From positions 1 through 16,932 of the forward strand of contig JAOZQW010000013.1 in assembly GCA_029932015.1 (NCBI GenBank): a DNA stretch of 16,932 nucleotides. The letters are read 5' to 3'. Below the pieces are notes generated by a model. It was not told the DNA's origin. It saw only the letters and a program-made list of their open reading frames with translations, and made no database searches. The DNA is from Candidatus Fermentibacteraceae bacterium. Lineage in GTDB: Bacteria; Fermentibacterota; Fermentibacteria; Fermentibacterales; JCC-6. The position numbers were made by a program, and so were the translations under genes. Positions 14,503 through 16,932 of this stretch are shown here, piece by piece; the stretch's first letter is position 1; each line of letters starts with the position of its first letter.

Positions 14503-16424
14503 GGGTCCTGCCCCTCCAATCCCGGGTAGTGCAGCTGTAGGGTCTCCCTCTCAGATAGAGAGAGATTCCTCAGAAGATTTTGCTGCATCTCACCGATACT
14601 GCGAACCAGCGCAGCATCATACAGCCCCAGTCGCTTCTCGAGTTGGCTGAGGATGCCTGCTCTGACTGCAGGGATATCCTCTCCGAAGAAATACCCATAC
14701 ATACGCATGCTTCTCTCTTCGAGAAGACTCCTGCAAGTATTTAGATCAAGCCATAGCGGAATCGCGGGTGCCCCTTTCACGGCTTTGCTGCTTCCAACCT
14801 CACCGATCTTCTTATAACTGAATATTCTTTGATAATAACCTGCATGATCAGGATGTACCATCATGCAGAAATCGGTACACCCCAGGAAATCTCGCCCAAG
14901 GACAAATGCTGTCCTGAAGAGAGAGAGCAGGAGAGCATTCCTGTCTCTTCCTTTCAGGTTGTTATCGACAGCGAGTCCGGATAGCTCGCAGAAACAGGAG
15001 TTCATACTTCTGACTTCATCGATCTCAGCCCCGAAGAGAGTCTCGATCGGAAGCGGGACACTATTTCCCCTGATCAGTGTGAGAGTTCCCAGTGTTCTTC
15101 CCTGCCGCCTCGCCAGGATAGTGTAACTCACAGGGAGCAGGTTATGAAAGCCTATCCGTAGTTCTTCCTCATTCTCTTCCTGCAGTCCCGCAGAGAGATA
15201 GCAATTGTACAAAAGGCGGAAGGCGCTTTCGAGCTCCTCAAGGTTTGATGCCAGACCTGGTTCAGTGCTGACGGTCTCTGGTATGAGGTCGAAGTGGTTA
15301 TCCGGGTCCTTATCGCGGATATGAGGCATCCCTGCAAGAAGCAGACGGGACCTTGCCGCGATCGAGAACAGAACGGCTCCAGGCGAGCCCCTGAGCTTCT
15401 GGGGAGACTGATTGCATTGCCTGCAGAGCGACCCTGGCAGGAAGCTCTCCTTCTTCCGCATAAGGGTTTCTATTGGATCGCGAAGGATATTCCCATGGGG
15501 TTCAAGCACTGACTGATCGTTGCAGCATATGGAACTCCCATCCGAAGCGATGAAGAAGTTGGCGTTCCACAGGCATGGAAAACTGAAGCTCCTGACAAGG
15601 TCCAGGATCTCCCCGATTCCGGAGAAGAACCTGGCCAGCACCAGTTTCATCCTGACTTTCACTCCGTTTATCGTCCTGTTCCTGTAGCGCCGGAACAGGT
15701 CCGGGTAGGTGTCGATCCCTCCCGCAAGGCTCTTCAGCAAGCCAGAGCGGTTGCTGACCGCAGGGAAGAGGATGAGTTCCACTTCGGCCAGACCGCTGTC
15801 ACGGGCAAGTCCAGTGAGTGTATTCACCGTTTTCGGAAAGTCTCTGAGCACTATTTCTCTTTCAGGCGGTGAGATGTGGAAGTAGAGTCTGTTCAGGAGC
15901 CTTTCCGCCCTGAGGTGCATCGCGCTGCCTATCCCGTTCAGGATGTCAGGCATGATGTCAGTTCCGCTGTTGCGATCCCCCTTCATTATCAGACCGTATG
16001 ATTCGGGATCTGAGGTTGGAAAAGAGATGATGAGGGATATGCCATTATCCACAATGGGAGCCATCCTGAGTTCATCGCCCAGCATCGAGCCATTTGTGAC
16101 AACAGAGATCTCAGGAGGGGGAACAGGTGCGTCCCATTCCCGTAGCATCCTGCCGAACATGCTCATCCTGGTGGTGAATTCGGGATGAAGCGAGGGCTCT
16201 CCGTCACCTGAGTTCGCGATATAGCGTACATACGAGCCTGACTGCGCTGCTTCCATTACCCGCTGTACCAGAGCAAACGTCACTTCATGAGACTGGAAAT
16301 CAGTGGGTCCTGAGTAGCCTGGCTTGTTGATGCCGCAGAGTCTGCAGGAATAATTACAGATACCGTGCACCAGGCTGTTGTTTATGGAAATGGGTCTTTG
16401 AGTCTTCATCCCGGGTCGATTCAC
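14499..16424 (-). CDS. Radical SAM-SPASM-FeeM (N-acyl amino acid synthase-like) fusion protein
   Basis: 641 aa in three parts. Residues about 12-270 form a radical SAM domain with the cluster motif GICNYSCRLC (Cys23/27/30, CX3CX2C) and the SAM-binding SGDGEPSLHP (72-81). Residues about 281-340 form a SPASM/twitch-like auxiliary cluster region: FPCLWNANFFIASDG, the pair Cys300-301, HGNI, and CRQC (334-337). Residues about 395-563 match the FeeM-type acyltransferase core, a GNAT-like fold that joins a fatty acyl group to an amino acid. Its markers are AFRLLYNCYLSAGL, LRIGFHNLLPVSYTILAR, GTLTLI, LPIETLF, ELSGLAVD, MMVHPDHAGYYQRIF and GAPAIPLWLDLN. A helical tail (564-641) follows. The start is GTG 16424 with GAGGA 4 nt upstream; ATG 16409 is an alternative. 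Translation is coupled to the B12 radical SAM gene. I know of no characterised protein with this fusion; the joint activity is inferred. Confidence 0.85.
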   Translation of the reverse strand: MNRPGMKTQRPISINNSLVHGICNYSCRLCGINKPGYSGPTDFQSHEVTFALVQRVMEAAQSGSYVRYIANSGDGEPSLHPEFTTRMSMFGRMLREWDAPVPPPEISVVTNGSMLGDELRMAPIVDNGISLIISFPTSDPESYGLIMKGDRNSGTDIMPDILNGIGSAMHLRAERLLNRLYFHISPPEREIVLRDFPKTVNTLTGLARDSGLAEVELILFPAVSNRSGLLKSLAGGIDTYPDLFRRYRNRTINGVKVRMKLVLARFFSGIGEILDLVRSFSFPCLWNANFFIASDGSSICCNDQSVLEPHGNILRDPIETLMRKKESFLPGSLCRQCNQSPQKLRGSPGAVLFSIAARSRLLLAGMPHIRDKDPDNHFDLIPETVSTEPGLASNLEELESAFRLLYNCYLSAGLQEENEEELRIGFHNLLPVSYTILARRQGRTLGTLTLIRGNSVPLPIETLFGAEIDEVRSMNSCFCELSGLAVDNNLKGRDRNALLLSLFRTAFVLGRDFLGCTDFCMMVHPDHAGYYQRIFSYKKIGEVGSSKAVKGAPAIPLWLDLNTCRSLLEERSMRMYGYFFGEDIPAVRAGILSQLEKRLGLYDAALVRSIGEMQQNLLRNLSLSERETLQLHYPGLEGQDP

Positions 16425-16541
16425 ATGATCCTCATCAGGAGTTAGGGGATTGAGGCAGTCTGATCTCTGGCAATGGTCTATTTCCGCACAGGCACAGTCT
16501 TGGGGTGCTCCTCTCTGTGCATTCGCAGAACCCGTACAGCT

Positions 16542-16570
16542 ATTTTCCTACTCCTGTAAACATGAGTCAA
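16542..16570 (-). promoter_or_regulatory. Candidate promoter for the radical SAM-FeeM operon
   Basis: Read on the minus strand, TTGACT (16570-16565) is followed after exactly 17 bp by GAAAAT (16547-16542). The leader to GTG 16424 would be about 110 nt. A second TTGACT at 16671-16666 has only a poor -10 (TAGCAA) 17 bp away. Apart from these and a 22-codon Cys-rich reading frame at 16654-16722, I see nothing else in the 318-bp gap 16425-16742. Confidence 0.35.
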
Positions 16571-16742
16571 GCACCAGAGGACACAGGAAAGTGATCATGT
16601 TACAATTAACAAGTGCCAAGACGAATCATCGGATACTACTGATTGCTACAGCACTAGCTGTCAGAAGTCAATGTTTTGCATGTCTTCAGTATGCACGGAT
16701 TATTTATGCAATCTTCTATCATGGCTTAGGGATATCAATCTG

Positions 16743-16932
16743 CTATGTCATGACAGGTTTTCTTGCTGATACACTAACACTCAGGATCGAGCTGGCAATT
16801 TCCCCTGCTTCTATATCAGAGATATCAAGAGTCGCTTTCGCTGCCGCGACCGTGGGATCGCTCAGGGCCAGGTCTAGAGGGAAGATGCTTTCCGATTCGA
16901 CCTTCACTTCCGTGAAGCCGGCATCGAGGATG
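16743..16932 (-). CDS. C-terminal fragment of a class I SAM-dependent methyltransferase (possibly ArsM-like)
   Basis: Only the last 62 codons plus the TAG stop (16745-16743) are inside the window; the rest lies to the right. The visible part reads ILDAGFTEVKVE, then SIFPLDLALSDPT, then a helical stretch, and ends ILSVSVSARKP. A closing 'aGF..v.ve' strand followed by a final 'S(V/I)xVxAxKP' strand is the usual end of UbiE/ArsM-type methyltransferases that act on small molecules or arsenite. The catalytic and SAM-binding motifs are off the window, so substrate class is a guess. It is on the same strand as the radical SAM pair but 318 bp upstream, so it is probably a separate transcript. Confidence 0.5.
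   Translation of the reverse strand, partial: ILDAGFTEVKVESESIFPLDLALSDPTVAAAKATLDISDIEAGEIASSILSVSVSARKPVMT

Overview
The window is about 17 kb of roughly 50-55% GC bacterial DNA carrying eleven protein-coding genes, two of them cut by the window edges. No rRNA, tRNA, CRISPR or insertion sequence was seen. Several features point to a Gram-negative member of the Fibrobacteres-Chlorobi-Bacteroidetes (FCB) supergroup or an uncultured relative such as Fermentibacterota: a secreted beta-propeller with a type IX-like C-terminal sorting/FlgD-Ig-like domain, a FadL/PorV-like outer-membrane protein, an Fn3 lipoprotein and a LamG secreted protein. This placement is inference from domain style, not from a marker gene.

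The left half (1-9555) is mostly cell-envelope and accessory functions in short transcription units that alternate in direction. On the minus strand a seven-bladed propeller protein is followed 38 bp later by an outer-membrane beta-barrel protein. Divergent from them is an M20 metallo-amidohydrolase with all metal ligands but no ordinary start codon. It converges, 2 bp apart, on a MATE-family exporter. A 450-bp regulatory gap with several inverted repeats leads to an Fn3 lipoprotein that ends in a strong terminator. A LamG/jellyroll secreted protein follows and converges on an unrecognised secreted protein with an HEWG motif. Divergent from that is a membrane-exported FrsA/pseudooxynicotine-hydrolase-like alpha/beta hydrolase.

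The right half (9605-16424) is a run of four minus-strand genes. In transcription order they are: (1) a three-part fusion of radical SAM, SPASM and a FeeM-type N-acyl amino acid synthase domain; (2) a B12-binding radical SAM enzyme whose TTG start overlaps the stop of the first gene; (3) after a 118-bp gap, a stand-alone FIST sensor protein; (4) 7 bp later, a GAF-like/PAS hybrid histidine kinase with a C-terminal receiver. The first two look like a biosynthetic pair. FIST domains are predicted small-ligand (possibly amino-acid) sensors and FeeM domains make N-acyl amino acids. The block may therefore make and sense an acylated, radically modified amino acid or peptide. That connection is a hypothesis from gene order and domain content only.

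The right edge holds the C-terminus of a SAM-dependent methyltransferase on the same strand, separated from the radical SAM pair by a 318-bp AT-richer gap.
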